Part shown: piece by piece, positions 1 to 8,791 of the stretch | Layout: every line of letters starts with the position of its first letter | Position numbering within the stretch: position 1 is the first letter of the stretch | Source of the DNA: Natronoglycomyces albus | Lineage (GTDB): Bacteria; Actinomycetota; Actinomycetes; Mycobacteriales; Micromonosporaceae | Assembly: GCF_016925535.1 (NCBI RefSeq) | Contig: NZ_CP070496.1 | Coordinates: forward strand, 2,542,001-2,606,000 | Reading direction: 5' to 3' | Length of the DNA: 64,000 nucleotides | Position numbers and translations under genes: made by a program | The notes under the pieces: generated by a model | The model's input: only the letters and a program-made list of their open reading frames with translations | Databases searched by the model: none | What the model was told of the DNA's origin: nothing

Positions 1-2873
1 CAGGCACCGCGGGCGGTAATACCCATCTTCTTGTGGTCGTATCCGACCGAGCCACCGGAGGCGAAGGCGTCACCGAGCCAGAAGCCGTATGCGGCCGAGA
101 CTTCGTTGGCGATATCAGAGAAGGTGGCGGTTCCCTTGTCCGCGGCGACGACCAGGTAGGGGTCGTCGCCGTCGTGGCGGACGATGTCCCGTGGTGGGAC
201 GACGTTGCCTTCGGCGTCACGGTTGTCGGTGACGTCCAGCAAGGAGGAGATGAACATCTTGTAGCAGGCGATGCCCTCCTCTTGCCGCTCTTCACGATTG
301 GCGAAGTCGGTCCGTTTGACGACGAATCCGCCCTTCGAGCCCACCGGGGTAATGACGGTGTTCTTCACTTCTTGGGCCTTGACTAGGCCGAGGATTTCGG
401 TGCGGAAGTCTTCGCGCCGATCGGACCAACGCAGCCCGCCTCGGGCGACCTTGCCGTAGCGCATGTGGACGCCCTCCATGCGCGGGGAATACACGAACAC
501 CTCGAAGGACGGTCGGGGCTCGGGCAGGAAGTCGACGGCGCGGGCGTTGATCTTGTAAGCGACGTAGTTCTTGAGGCGACCGGCTTTGGTGCGCTGGTAG
601 TAGCTGGTGCGCAGGGTGTTGAGGATGAGAGTGAGGAAGGATCGCAAGATGCGGTCGGCGTCCAGGGATGGTACGTCCGCTAGGAGAGCTTCGACGTGGT
701 CCAAGCAGGTGGCCGCTAGTGCGTCGCGGTCGCCCTCGATGCTTGGTTTGAAGCGAGCTTCGAACAGTTCGAGCAGCCCGGCGGCGATGTCAGAGTGGTC
801 GATGAGCGTTTGGGCGATGAAGTCCTGGGTGTGGATCGTGCCCGCCTGCTGAAGATACTTCGCATATGAGCGCAAGACGACCACTTGCTGCCAGGTGAGC
901 TTGGCGCAAACGACCAGTTCGTTAAACGGGTCGTGTTCGGCTTCGCCCATCCAGGCGGCGCGGAAGGCGTTTTCGACCCGGGAGCGCAGCTGGGGGACCT
1001 GCTCGCCTTCGGGGCATTGCATGCGCAGCCCGAAGTCGTGCATGTAGATGTTGCCGTCGGAGCGTTTGACCACGTACGGGCGCTCCTCGGTGGCTTCGAG
1101 TCCTAGACTTTGGAGCACCGGGAGAGCTTTGGACAAGGTGATGGCCTTGCCGAAGTTATAGATCTTGAACCGAACGCGCGCGTCGTCGTGATTGACCCGG
1201 AACAGGTGCAGTGCCATGTCGCCGGGGGCGGAGACGAGTTCCAGCTTGGCGATGTCTTGAGCGGCTTGGAGCGGCGTGTGTTCGGCTTTGTAGGTGTCGG
1301 GGTAGGCCGCGTGGTATTCCTCGTAGAGGCTGCGAGCTTGGCCCTGCCCAATGTGGTGATCCAGCTGCAAGGCCAGGTCGGCGTCCCAGGAGCGAGTGGC
1401 TTCGGACAGTTCGCTTTGGATGCCCTCGACGTCGATGAATTCGGGAGTATTGGCCGGGTCTAGGCGCACGATGAAGTGCAGTCGCGCCAGTACCGAGTCG
1501 GAGACGCGGGTGGCAAAGTCTACGCCGATGCCGCCGAGCCGGTTGACCAGGATGTTCTGGATTTTCAGCCGGTTTGCGGTGTTGAAACGGTCGCGCGGAA
1601 GGTAGACCAGGCAGGAGACAAAGCGGCCGTAGTTGTCCCGGCGGACGAACAGGCGCAGACGGCGGCGGCCACGCAGGCGCAGCACCCCCATCACGGTGGA
1701 GTAAAGGTCGTCGGTGCGAGTTTGGAACAGTTCGTCGCGCGGGTAGGCCTCCAGGGCTTGGACGAGGTCCTTACCGGCGTGAGAGGTGAGGGTGAGACCG
1801 GATCGCTCGATCACCTCGGCGACTTTCCGCTTCACGACCGGGAGCACCTTGACCGACGCTTGGTAGGCGGCGGTGGCGAAGAGACCCAGGAAGCGCTGTT
1901 CACCGATGACATCGCCGTTGTCGTTGAACAGTTTGACGCCGATGTAGTCCATGTAAGTGGTGCGGTGAACGGTGGAGCGGCCATTGGCCTTGGTGATCAT
2001 GAGAAGGCGCTTGGCGTAGACCTGTTCCCGCGCTTCGGGGGCCATGCTGGAGAGTGACTTGCCCGAATTCGGGGCGTTGCGCAGCAGCCCGAGCGCGGAA
2101 CCTTCGACGGCTTTGAGGAGGGTGTCGTCGCCTTCTTCAACGAGACGGTACTCGCGATAACCCAAGAAGGTGAAGTTATTGTCGGCCAGCCAGTGCAACA
2201 ATTCGACAGTGTCGGAGAGGTCTTTCTGCGGCACTGGCGGGTTGGCGGCGTCGCTTTCGAGGCGAGCGGCGATTTCTAGGGCCCGAGTACGCATGGGCTG
2301 CCAGTCTTCGACGCAGACGCGCACGTCACCAAGTACGTCCAGGATTTCCTGCTGCAGGCCCGACAGCAGGGTCTCGTCGGTGAGTCGCTGCACTTCGATG
2401 TGCATCCACGACTCGACCACGGCCTCTTCGCCCGAATAGGGTGCTCGCAGAAGTTTGCCCTCCGCGTCACGCTGCACGGAGACAACCGGGTGCACAAAGA
2501 CGTCAATGTCGATGTTGTGCCGGTTGAACACGCCAGTGAGGGAGTCCACGAGGAAGGGCATGTCGTCGCAGACCACGCTGAACCGAGTGTGGCTTTCCGC
2601 GTCGGGGCCTTCCTCGGAGTTGGGTGCCTCAACGCTGATGCACACTTCTCCGGGCATCCGGCGGTCGGCAAGACGGCGATGAGTAACCGTGATGTCCAGA
2701 AGCTCTTGTGCGCTGCGTCCCACCAAATCGTCATCGGCGACGAGTCGCCAATATACGTCGACCAAATCGGAAAGCGACTCCTTGGAGCCGGCCAATGACG
2801 CCGCCTCTTCCAGTAGTGCCTCCCGGTTTGGAAGGACATCGCTGAACTCTTCATCACCGATAAACGACAACAC
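1..2873 (-). CDS. gdh: NAD-specific glutamate dehydrogenase, large class, 3' end outside window
   Basis: Oxidatively deaminates glutamate to 2-oxoglutarate with NAD+. The frame is open for 957 codons and runs off the window, so the C-terminal part (about 40% in this roughly 1600-residue family) is missing here. The N-terminal part shows DDMPFLVDS near residue 100, typical of the Bac_GDH family. The last 150 residues carry the catalytic-domain signatures GGLRWSDR, PVGSKGGFV and ADKGTATFSD. The start is set by an in-frame TAA at 2880-2882; the GTG at 2873 follows it with GGGAG about 10 nt upstream. The gene is transcribed toward the window edge. The family call is very secure; the upstream kilobase holds no partner gene. 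Confidence 0.95.
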   Translation of the reverse strand, partial: MLSFIGDEEFSDVLPNREALLEEAASLAGSKESLSDLVDVYWRLVADDDLVGRSAQELLDITVTHRRLADRRMPGEVCISVEAPNSEEGPDAESHTRFSVVCDDMPFLVDSLTGVFNRHNIDIDVFVHPVVSVQRDAEGKLLRAPYSGEEAVVESWMHIEVQRLTDETLLSGLQQEILDVLGDVRVCVEDWQPMRTRALEIAARLESDAANPPVPQKDLSDTVELLHWLADNNFTFLGYREYRLVEEGDDTLLKAVEGSALGLLRNAPNSGKSLSSMAPEAREQVYAKRLLMITKANGRSTVHRTTYMDYIGVKLFNDNGDVIGEQRFLGLFATAAYQASVKVLPVVKRKVAEVIERSGLTLTSHAGKDLVQALEAYPRDELFQTRTDDLYSTVMGVLRLRGRRRLRLFVRRDNYGRFVSCLVYLPRDRFNTANRLKIQNILVNRLGGIGVDFATRVSDSVLARLHFIVRLDPANTPEFIDVEGIQSELSEATRSWDADLALQLDHHIGQGQARSLYEEYHAAYPDTYKAEHTPLQAAQDIAKLELVSAPGDMALHLFRVNHDDARVRFKIYNFGKAITLSKALPVLQSLGLEATEERPYVVKRSDGNIYMHDFGLRMQCPEGEQVPQLRSRVENAFRAAWMGEAEHDPFNELVVCAKLTWQQVVVLRSYAKYLQQAGTIHTQDFIAQTLIDHSDIAAGLLELFEARFKPSIEGDRDALAATCLDHVEALLADVPSLDADRILRSFLTLILNTLRTSYYQRTKAGRLKNYVAYKINARAVDFLPEPRPSFEVFVYSPRMEGVHMRYGKVARGGLRWSDRREDFRTEILGLVKAQEVKNTVITPVGSKGGFVVKRTDFANREERQEEGIACYKMFISSLLDVTDNRDAEGNVVPPRDIVRHDGDDPYLVVAADKGTATFSDIANEVSAAYGFWLGDAFASGGSVGYDHKKMGITARGA

Positions 2874-2940
2874 TTCGGCTTATCTCCCAACCTGGGTTGT
2901 GTGCTCACCTCGTTGTGAACTGTTCGCGTTCACGCGAACG

Positions 2941-4145
2941 TCTTCAGCCTAGATCCTACGCGCCAAGTTGGGCGGCGACTAATCCGCCATATTCAACTTT
3001 TTGGTGGCAATGAGAACGCCTTTTCCTGCGATTTTGTTGCCACAGAGCCAGACGAAAGCCAGTGCGAAAAAGCTTGAGCGCTTCAAACTTGGAGCCACGT
3101 CTCACCCAGGCGTCCCCTACTGGTCAGTAACGAGCAGGGAGTCACACCGTTCACTTGACTCCCTATCCACCGGCGCTCAACCAACGACCCTGACGCCCTA
3201 TCGGGCCTCGGTGGCTAGCGGTTACACGGCCGGCCAGCGGGCCAACGCTCCCCACCGGGGCAGGATGAACGCCAGCGAGGTTTCGCGGGAGCATCCGACC
3301 TCCCTGGACCCACAATCTGGGCCTGGCCCCAGGCAAACCCGGACGCTTTACCGGTCGATCTTCCCCACCGGTAGCGGCCCACATTTGAGCTCCCCATGCG
3401 GATCGCCCTCTGGAGGCGACAGAGGAGAGAATCAGTTCAATCGCATATTTCACACCGAGGCGTACACGTTATTCACCGGCCGAAAACGTGGTCACCGAAA
3501 AATAGACCCATATACGAAAAGCGAAACGAGGTTCTATATATATTGATAAATTTAGATACTTAAGTTATCCACAGGTGACAATCTATTCCTTGGCAACAAA
3601 AACGACATCACGTAAAATTAAAATGGGGGTCCCTATATGAATCCGTTTCATGTTTGGCGCTTTTTCTTGCTTCCCTGGTTCTAGTTCCAACGACGACAAA
3701 AACCCTTACGCTGTGCGAGTACGCAGGCTTCTTCTGTAGGCTTTGTCGCGGCCATGACTGATGAGGAATAAAACCCCCATACTTCGTTCCCGCAGAGTCC
3801 ACACCCCTGCCAGGCGTCCGCACCGCGCATAACGCATGCTCACTTGAGCCAAGTTTCACGAGCGCACAGCCTCAGGGCTTGACCGCAAGCGCCCTCATCA
3901 CCGGGTCGCAACACCCATCTCAGGCCGCTCCAGCGCCACCACCGGCGTTTCGCCCACCTTCTCCACACTGCTTTCAGCCACTGATTCACACCGACCCAGC
4001 GATGCGGTTTGACAATAGCCACGTGCGCAATCAGGGCCTGAGATTTCACCACCGCAGTGGCCATCCCAACCGCCGCACCCCACAGGCGAAAATGAACCAT
4101 TTGGGTGCGCGATTTCAGGTCTCAACCTGCGACTTCATCTATGGG
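2941..4145. other. non-coding stretch with an AT-rich core and a DnaA-box-like site
   Basis: About 1.2 kb between the divergent-looking gdh start and the arginase-like stop. Open frames here (for example 3001-3546 on plus) lack homology I can recognise, lack a convincing ribosome binding site and have atypical composition. Around 3480-3620 the sequence becomes strikingly AT-rich compared with the rest of the window and contains one TTATCCACA at 3565-3573. There is no dnaA or dnaN nearby, so I do not call an origin. The short inverted repeat GTGGCAA/TTGCCAC lies near 3003-3045. Confidence 0.5.
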
Positions 4146-6080
4146 TCACAGCAGGCGCCGAGAGGTCGGAAAACGACCAGCGGCGGCAATCGCGGCATCG
4201 CAATCGGACCGATCCAAACCTAAAGACTTCGATCCGGTTAGCGCGGCCACAAGCGTATCGACCAGCTCTCCCGCATAGGTACCTTGTGGATCATAGTCGG
4301 GGTCGAACACCGTCACGTCCATCCCGATGCACTTGGGGTTCGACACCAAGCTCTCCAACAACTGGCCCAGCTCCCCATGGCTGATGCCGCCCGGAGTGGG
4401 GCCGTCCACCGCCGGCATCACCGAGGGATCGAGCACGTCGGAATCCACATGCACCCAGAACGCCTCAACCTCCGCCAAGCGATCCAAGGCCCACTCCGCC
4501 GAACGCGGTGTGCCCTCGGCCCGCATCTGTGGCACGGTGCGGACCCCGATGCCCGAGGCAGACAGCTCCACCCGGTGCGGGTCATCGGCCCGCAACCCGA
4601 GGGTCACGACGTTCTCCGCTTCAAAGTACGGTCGCAGACCATCGATGTCGGTCAGATCCGGCTGGCCGCGCCCCGTCACCAACGCCAGGTCCTCAGCGGC
4701 GGCGGCGCCAACGAATTTCGAATTACCCGGGTGTCGGAAATCTGAGTGCGCGTCGATAAACACCAGGCCAATCTGAGAGTCTCGTTCCTGGGACAGATGC
4801 CGAGCCGCCAGCGCGTTGCCCAACAGGATCGAACAGTCACCCCCCAGCACCAGCGGGAAATGGTTTTCCTCCCACATGGCGCGGACCCGATTTGACAGCC
4901 GCACAGTGTAGTCGGCGATCGACTCGGCCTGACCTACGCCGTCGCCGGGTCTCCAATCGGAGCAATCGAATCGGGGCGGCGTGAGGCATCCGGCATCGTG
5001 GGCGCGCAGTCGTTTGAGAAGTTGATGGTCACGCAAAGCGCCGGGAGCTTTCGCGCAACCGGGGACGGTGTGGGGAGTCGGCGGACGCAGCCCAAGGTTG
5101 GATGGGGCGTCCACGATCGCGATCGAGCGGCCCGCCGTCTCATCCGCTTTGTTGCGCGGCTGAAGAGGTGCCTGCGGATCAGCTGTCTCCCGTCGGGATG
5201 GCCGTTGTTCGGATGCCACCAGTGGGGTTGACCGAGACTCGGCCGAGGTTCGTTTGACCGCCACTAGACTCGCCGGCACCTCGTCGACAGGTTCGGAGCT
5301 CGGCGGCTCTTGCGGTTCTGGGTCGGGTTCCGGTTCCGGTGTTGGGCCCGGATAGGGGTCCGGGAGTGGCTTCGGTTCCGGCTTGGGCTTGTGATCTGGG
5401 TCAGGTTCCGGTTCCGGCAGTGGTTCCTCCTCAGGCGTCGGAGGTCGCCCAGAAGCCTCGTCGTGGTTCGGTTCTGCCCTCGAGGGCTCCAATGTGGGCG
5501 CGGCGTCGGGTTCCGACTCCAGTTGTCGGGGTGAATCCGCTGCCTCGGGTCGGGGCTCGATCGGGTTGTGCGGGGGGAAGACCGCGCCCTCGAATGCAGT
5601 CGATGGTTGGCTCTCCTCGACCTTTGCCGCGGCGGTGCCGGACTCGGCGATACGGTCCGGCTCGGATTGGTCGGACTGTTCGGAGGTGGGCTCGAGAGGC
5701 TGATCTACCACCTGAGTTTGGGGGGTCTCAGGGCTCGCAGAGTCTGTTGTCGCAGTGGGCGATGGGGCGGGTTCGGGTGCCTCGGTGGGCTGCGGAGGGG
5801 GGTCCGTTTCTTCGGCCCCACCCTCGGCGGCGGGTTCGGTCGGCGGGCTCTCGGAATGGCCCTTTGGTGAGTTTCCCTCCACTGGCTTTAGCAAAGCGAC
5901 TGGTACCACGGGGTTTTTCGACAGCAGTGACACCACTGAGTTGGCCGATTCAACGGGGGGAACTGGCGGGGTCTTTGGTGACGCGGAGCGCGGAGCCCCG
6001 GCTGCTGTGCCGCCACCTCGTCCACCTGCTGAGCCCTTCGAGTGAGAGCGATGGGAGCTGCGCTTCTTTTTGTTCGCCAT
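4146..6080 (-). CDS. arginase/agmatinase-fold hydrolase with long Pro/Glu-rich N-terminal extension
   Basis: 644 residues in two parts. Residues 1-315 are low complexity: a basic Lys/Arg/Ser start, then a Pro/Glu/Asp-rich stretch densest at 212-262, with no signal peptide. Residues 318-640 are an arginase (ureohydrolase) fold: GGDCS at 413-417, DAHSD at 443-447 and HVDSDVLDP at 544-552 supply the binuclear Mn site. The first ligand, normally His in GGDH, is Cys416, so substrate and metal use may differ from true arginase. The usual family length is about 300, so the extension doubles the protein. ATG is preceded by GGGAGGTGG. The gene stands alone; function beyond the fold is unknown. Confidence 0.85.
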   Translation of the reverse strand: MANKKKRSSHRSHSKGSAGGRGGGTAAGAPRSASPKTPPVPPVESANSVVSLLSKNPVVPVALLKPVEGNSPKGHSESPPTEPAAEGGAEETDPPPQPTEAPEPAPSPTATTDSASPETPQTQVVDQPLEPTSEQSDQSEPDRIAESGTAAAKVEESQPSTAFEGAVFPPHNPIEPRPEAADSPRQLESEPDAAPTLEPSRAEPNHDEASGRPPTPEEEPLPEPEPDPDHKPKPEPKPLPDPYPGPTPEPEPDPEPQEPPSSEPVDEVPASLVAVKRTSAESRSTPLVASEQRPSRRETADPQAPLQPRNKADETAGRSIAIVDAPSNLGLRPPTPHTVPGCAKAPGALRDHQLLKRLRAHDAGCLTPPRFDCSDWRPGDGVGQAESIADYTVRLSNRVRAMWEENHFPLVLGGDCSILLGNALAARHLSQERDSQIGLVFIDAHSDFRHPGNSKFVGAAAAEDLALVTGRGQPDLTDIDGLRPYFEAENVVTLGLRADDPHRVELSASGIGVRTVPQMRAEGTPRSAEWALDRLAEVEAFWVHVDSDVLDPSVMPAVDGPTPGGISHGELGQLLESLVSNPKCIGMDVTVFDPDYDPQGTYAGELVDTLVAALTGSKSLGLDRSDCDAAIAAAGRFPTSRRLL

Positions 6081-6303
6081 TGCTCGATGCCACCTCCCGC
6101 CGCATATGCTGTTCGGACCTTATCTACACACTGTTTACCGTATTCGGGCCACTCGTGGCTGAATACAGCATCTCAGGCGGATCAAGATCACGTGCGACCC
6201 ACTCGCCGTGACCATGCATTTGGGGCATTTCCACCTCATTGGACGGCTAGTCCGCACCACCACTCGATGCATAAGGCATGGGCATCATGGTAGGTGCACC
6301 TTT

Positions 6304-6403
6304 GAGGCTGGCGCAAAAGTGCGAGTTCAAGGCCGCACGAGTCAACGTTTACGCAGGTAAACGAGCCGATGTGAACGCCGAACGTGACTTTTGCATAAGC
6401 CTC
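6304..6403. repeat. 100-bp palindromic interspersed repeat, copy A
   Basis: One of three exactly 100-bp, ungapped relatives in the window (others at 39337 and 43757). By my count it is 84% identical to copy C and 77% to copy B. The ends form an inverted repeat (GAGGCT...GCAAAAGT against ACTTTTGCATAAGCCTC). The centre is the palindrome GTTTAC-gcag-GTAAAC at 6347-6362. It lies between the arginase-like gene start and the aldo/keto reductase remnant. Confidence 0.85.
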
Positions 6404-6474
6404 GTTGATCGTCTCGAGGAGGATTCCCTACTGTTGGTCGGTGGACGGTCGAGGTATTCACTGGCAGCACGAGG

Positions 6475-6977
6475 TCATTCGTCGCTCGTCAGCGAATTGA
6501 CATCGGACTCGTCCAACCGCAATGTCCCCGCCGTGATGTTCTCCTCCAGATGTGTGGTGTTGCCAGTACCGGGAATGGCCAGAATGTGCGGGCCGCGCAC
6601 CAAGGTCCAGGCAAGCCTGATCTGCGCTGGTATCACTGCGTATTTTTGGGCCATCGTCACAAGTTTCTGTTCGTACCGCCCACTGTTACCGCCCTCCGTG
6701 CCCTCGCGCGCGATCGCGAAGTAGGGAACGAAGGCGATCCCTTGTCTACCGCATTCGTCGACGAAGGCATGCATACGTTGGGTGGCCCCGATTCCGTAGG
6801 CGTTCTGGACGCACACAACCGGGGCCACGCTCTGCGCCTTGGGCCAAGTGCTGGGCTGCGCAGCAGTGTGAGCATCTGGGCGCGATCGCTGGGCATTCCA
6901 TCACGCTTGGTGGTCAGACGCGTTGACCCGTATCCCATGCGGTGGACCGTCCGGTTGTCCAGTTTCCAAGTCCCCGA
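6475..6977 (-). pseudogene. aldo/keto reductase remnant, internal deletion plus frameshift
   Basis: Two pieces of one aldo/keto reductase in different frames. The N-terminal piece, about 6977-6855, reads RTVHRMGYGSTRL, the family's first strand and cofactor loop. The C-terminal piece, 6850-6475, reads APVVCVQNAYG and then HILAIPGTGNTTHLEEN, the NADP-binding end. Roughly 120 residues between them, including the catalytic Asp/Tyr/Lys/His region, are missing and the frame changes near 6850. No start with a ribosome binding site precedes the first piece. It is non-functional as an oxidoreductase; the 118-codon open frame that remains is unlikely to be a separate gene. Confidence 0.75.
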
Positions 6978-7223
6978 GGCAGCGGCGTGAATCGCTAGCG
7001 GCACTCGTTTTCCCACCTGTGAGGCAAGGCCATTCGCGCAAAGGAAGCGTGAGCCTACAACAGCGTTTCCACATGAGACGAATGTGGAATTCCGGGAGGA
7101 TGTCAGCGACGAGGTGTCTACCGCGCCTCCGCAACTCGAGCGCGGGTTGATCCATCTGGTATGCCACAGACTTGGGGTTGCGACTTTTCCTCGGCTGTGG
7201 AAGCCGAAGGTCTTCGTATAAAT

Positions 7224-7263
7224 CGGTGGGGCCTCACCCGGTAATCCGGGCGAGGCCCCACCG
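7224..7263 (-). terminator. hairpin terminator after the thioredoxin-like gene
   Basis: Twelve-base perfect arms (CGGTGGGGCCTC / GAGGCCCCACCG) with a smaller nested GC stem, 15 nt beyond the stop codon of the minus-strand gene. There is no strong U-run, which is common for actinobacterial terminators. Confidence 0.75.
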
Positions 7264-7278
7264 TATGGGCACAAAAAC

Positions 7279-8175
7279 TTAGAAGAGCACCGCGCTCAGT
7301 TTGCGGCGCGCCGCCATCACCGTCTCGTCGTCGTTACCGGCGATCCGGAACAGGTCGACCAGGTGCTTACGCACGCGTTCCTTGTCGTCTCCGAACAAAC
7401 GCCCGATCAACGTGATCAATCGCTGGTATCCGGCTTCAGCCTGTCCGGAGAGAACTTGAAGGTCCGCCGCCGCCAGCGCCAAGTCGATATCGTGCGGGTT
7501 GGCGTCGGCCTTTGCCACCGCGTCCGATTCCAGTCGCTCGGCTCGCCGAAGTAGCTGCACTTGGGCGAGCCCGGCTTCGGCTTCGGAGGAGGCTGGGTTG
7601 TTTTTCAGATAATTGTTGTACGCCTTTTGGGCCTCATCGAGGTCGCCCTCGACCATCGCGTTCTCGGCGGCAGCCAGCTCCGGATCAACTTGCTGCGGAA
7701 TGTCGGTTCCCGCCTCGGAGGCGAGCTTATTGAGCCATTGGCGTAGGCCCTGCTCGGTTTGCGGACCTTGGATGAGGTCGACGGGACGGCCCCCGGCGAT
7801 GGCCACCACAGCCGGTAGCGCCTGCAACTGCAAGGCGGCGGCCAACTGCTGGTTACTTTGGACATCGGCCTTTGCCAGCGTCCAAGCTCCCTGCGCTTCG
7901 GCGGCAAGCTGCTCCAAGTGGCCCTTGGCCTGCACGCTCTCAGCCGACTGCGCGGCCCAAAACACGACCACGACGAGGGTGTTGAGCGAGCGTTGTAGCA
8001 CCTCGGACTCAGCGGTGGCGTCGGTGATGTCCACCGAGACGACGCCACTGTCCGGCGCGCTGGGACTCGTCGTCGGCTGGCCCTCCGCGCCCGCTGGCGG
8101 AGCTGGTGGCTGGCCGCCAAGGGCGGACAGGTCTATAGCACTGCTGGAAAATCGTGACGGCACAGAATCGCTCAT
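7279..8175 (-). CDS. thioredoxin-domain protein with TPR-like C-terminus (co-chaperone YbbN family)
   Basis: 299 residues. After a Pro/Ala-rich 40-residue lead comes a thioredoxin fold in which the active-site CxxC is replaced (VVFWAAQSAES), so it is not a redox thioredoxin. The C-terminal half is helical with TPR-like units, for example AEAGLAQVQLLRRAERLE and a DDETVMAARRKL end, matching the actinobacterial tetratricopeptide thioredoxin/YbbN family thought to act as a holdase or co-chaperone. An upstream GTG frame extends to 8244. I choose ATG 8175 because TAAAAT lies 7 nt before it (leaderless start) and homologues begin here. Monocistronic, with its own terminator. Confidence 0.85.
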   Translation of the reverse strand: MSDSVPSRFSSSAIDLSALGGQPPAPPAGAEGQPTTSPSAPDSGVVSVDITDATAESEVLQRSLNTLVVVVFWAAQSAESVQAKGHLEQLAAEAQGAWTLAKADVQSNQQLAAALQLQALPAVVAIAGGRPVDLIQGPQTEQGLRQWLNKLASEAGTDIPQQVDPELAAAENAMVEGDLDEAQKAYNNYLKNNPASSEAEAGLAQVQLLRRAERLESDAVAKADANPHDIDLALAAADLQVLSGQAEAGYQRLITLIGRLFGDDKERVRKHLVDLFRIAGNDDETVMAARRKLSAVLF

Positions 8176-8182
8176 GAAGGTA

Positions 8183-8188
8183 ATTTTA
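8183..8188 (-). promoter_or_regulatory. -10 box for a leaderless transcript of the thioredoxin-like gene
   Basis: TAAAAT on the minus strand, followed by 7 nt and then the ATG at 8175, with no Shine-Dalgarno sequence. Confidence 0.55.
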
Positions 8189-8288
8189 GAGGCTTGGCGA
8201 ATCGCCCTCCGCCAAGGCCGCGCGACTTGAGGCCGGTATGTCACGACCCCGGCTGAGCAGGCACGACGGAGGGCATAAAAGTGGGGTT

Positions 8289-8735
8289 CTACCCAGCGGC
8301 TTCATCGCGTCCTTTGACAGCGAGCGCGTCGGCTCGGTCGTTGCCCTCGTCACCAGAGTGGCCGCGAACCCAATGCCATTCAACTTGGTGCGGTTGTGCG
8401 GCCTCGTCCAGACGCTTCCACAGGTCGGCATTCTTCACCGGCTTCTTCGCGGACGTCATCCAGCCATTGCGCTTCCAGTTGGCCATCCAGCTGCGGATGC
8501 CGTTACGAACATAGGTGGAGTCGGTGTATACCTCGACGGTGGTTGGGCGGGTGAGCACTTCGAGAGCTTTGATCGCGGCGGTGAGTTCCATCCGGTTGTT
8601 GGTGGTCTCGGCTTCGCCGCCGTACAGCTCCTTTTCATGGTCGCCGTAGCGCAGGTAGACCCCCCACCCTCCCGGACCAGGGTTTCCGGAGCAGGCTCCA
8701 TCGGTGTAGATGACGGCGACATTGTTCTGATTCAT
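8289..8735 (-). CDS. rnhA: ribonuclease HI
   Basis: Cleaves the RNA strand of RNA-DNA hybrids. At 148 residues it is a standard single-domain bacterial enzyme. The four acidic catalytic residues are present: Asp12 ([14 protein letters not shown]), Glu50 (NRMELTAAI), Asp72 (TDSTYV) and Asp133 (DRADALA); the nearby conserved His126 is in RGHSGDEGN. No hybrid-binding or CobC-type fusion domain is attached. Its start lies 6 nt after a TACAGT box and has no ribosome binding site, so it is probably leaderless. It sits between the thioredoxin-like gene and the Mn exporter, all on the minus strand but with separate transcription signals. Confidence 0.95.
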   Translation of the reverse strand: MNQNNVAVIYTDGACSGNPGPGGWGVYLRYGDHEKELYGGEAETTNNRMELTAAIKALEVLTRPTTVEVYTDSTYVRNGIRSWMANWKRNGWMTSAKKPVKNADLWKRLDEAAQPHQVEWHWVRGHSGDEGNDRADALAVKGRDEAAG

Positions 8736-8741
8736 AGGCGC

Positions 8742-8747
8742 ACTGTA
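8742..8747 (-). promoter_or_regulatory. -10 box for leaderless rnhA transcript
   Basis: TACAGT on the minus strand with a 6-nt gap to the ATG at 8735; no Shine-Dalgarno sequence between them. Confidence 0.55.
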
Positions 8748-8750
8748 ATA

Positions 8751-8779
8751 CCCGGGCGCAGCGCGCTGTTGCGCCCGGG
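8751..8779 (-). terminator. GC hairpin after the Mn exporter gene
   Basis: Arms CCCGGGCGC / GCGCCCGGG, 12 nt beyond the exporter stop codon. It also lies just upstream of the rnhA promoter. Confidence 0.65.
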
Positions 8780-8791
8780 GCCGCTACCCGA

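Noticed and set aside
2276-2908. 210-codon minus-strand frame overlapping gdh
   Set aside because: It is a shadow of the real gdh frame, which encodes a continuous Bac_GDH protein.
3001-3546. 181-codon plus-strand open frame beside gdh
   Set aside because: No homology, no ribosome binding site, composition unlike neighbours, and it enters the AT-rich stretch; treated as chance.
3540-3620. possible replication origin
   Set aside because: Only one DnaA-type box, and no dnaA, dnaN or gyrase genes nearby.
5339-6211. 290-codon plus-strand frame opposite the Pro/Glu-rich arginase extension
   Set aside because: Antisense of a repetitive coding region; no start signal and no homology.
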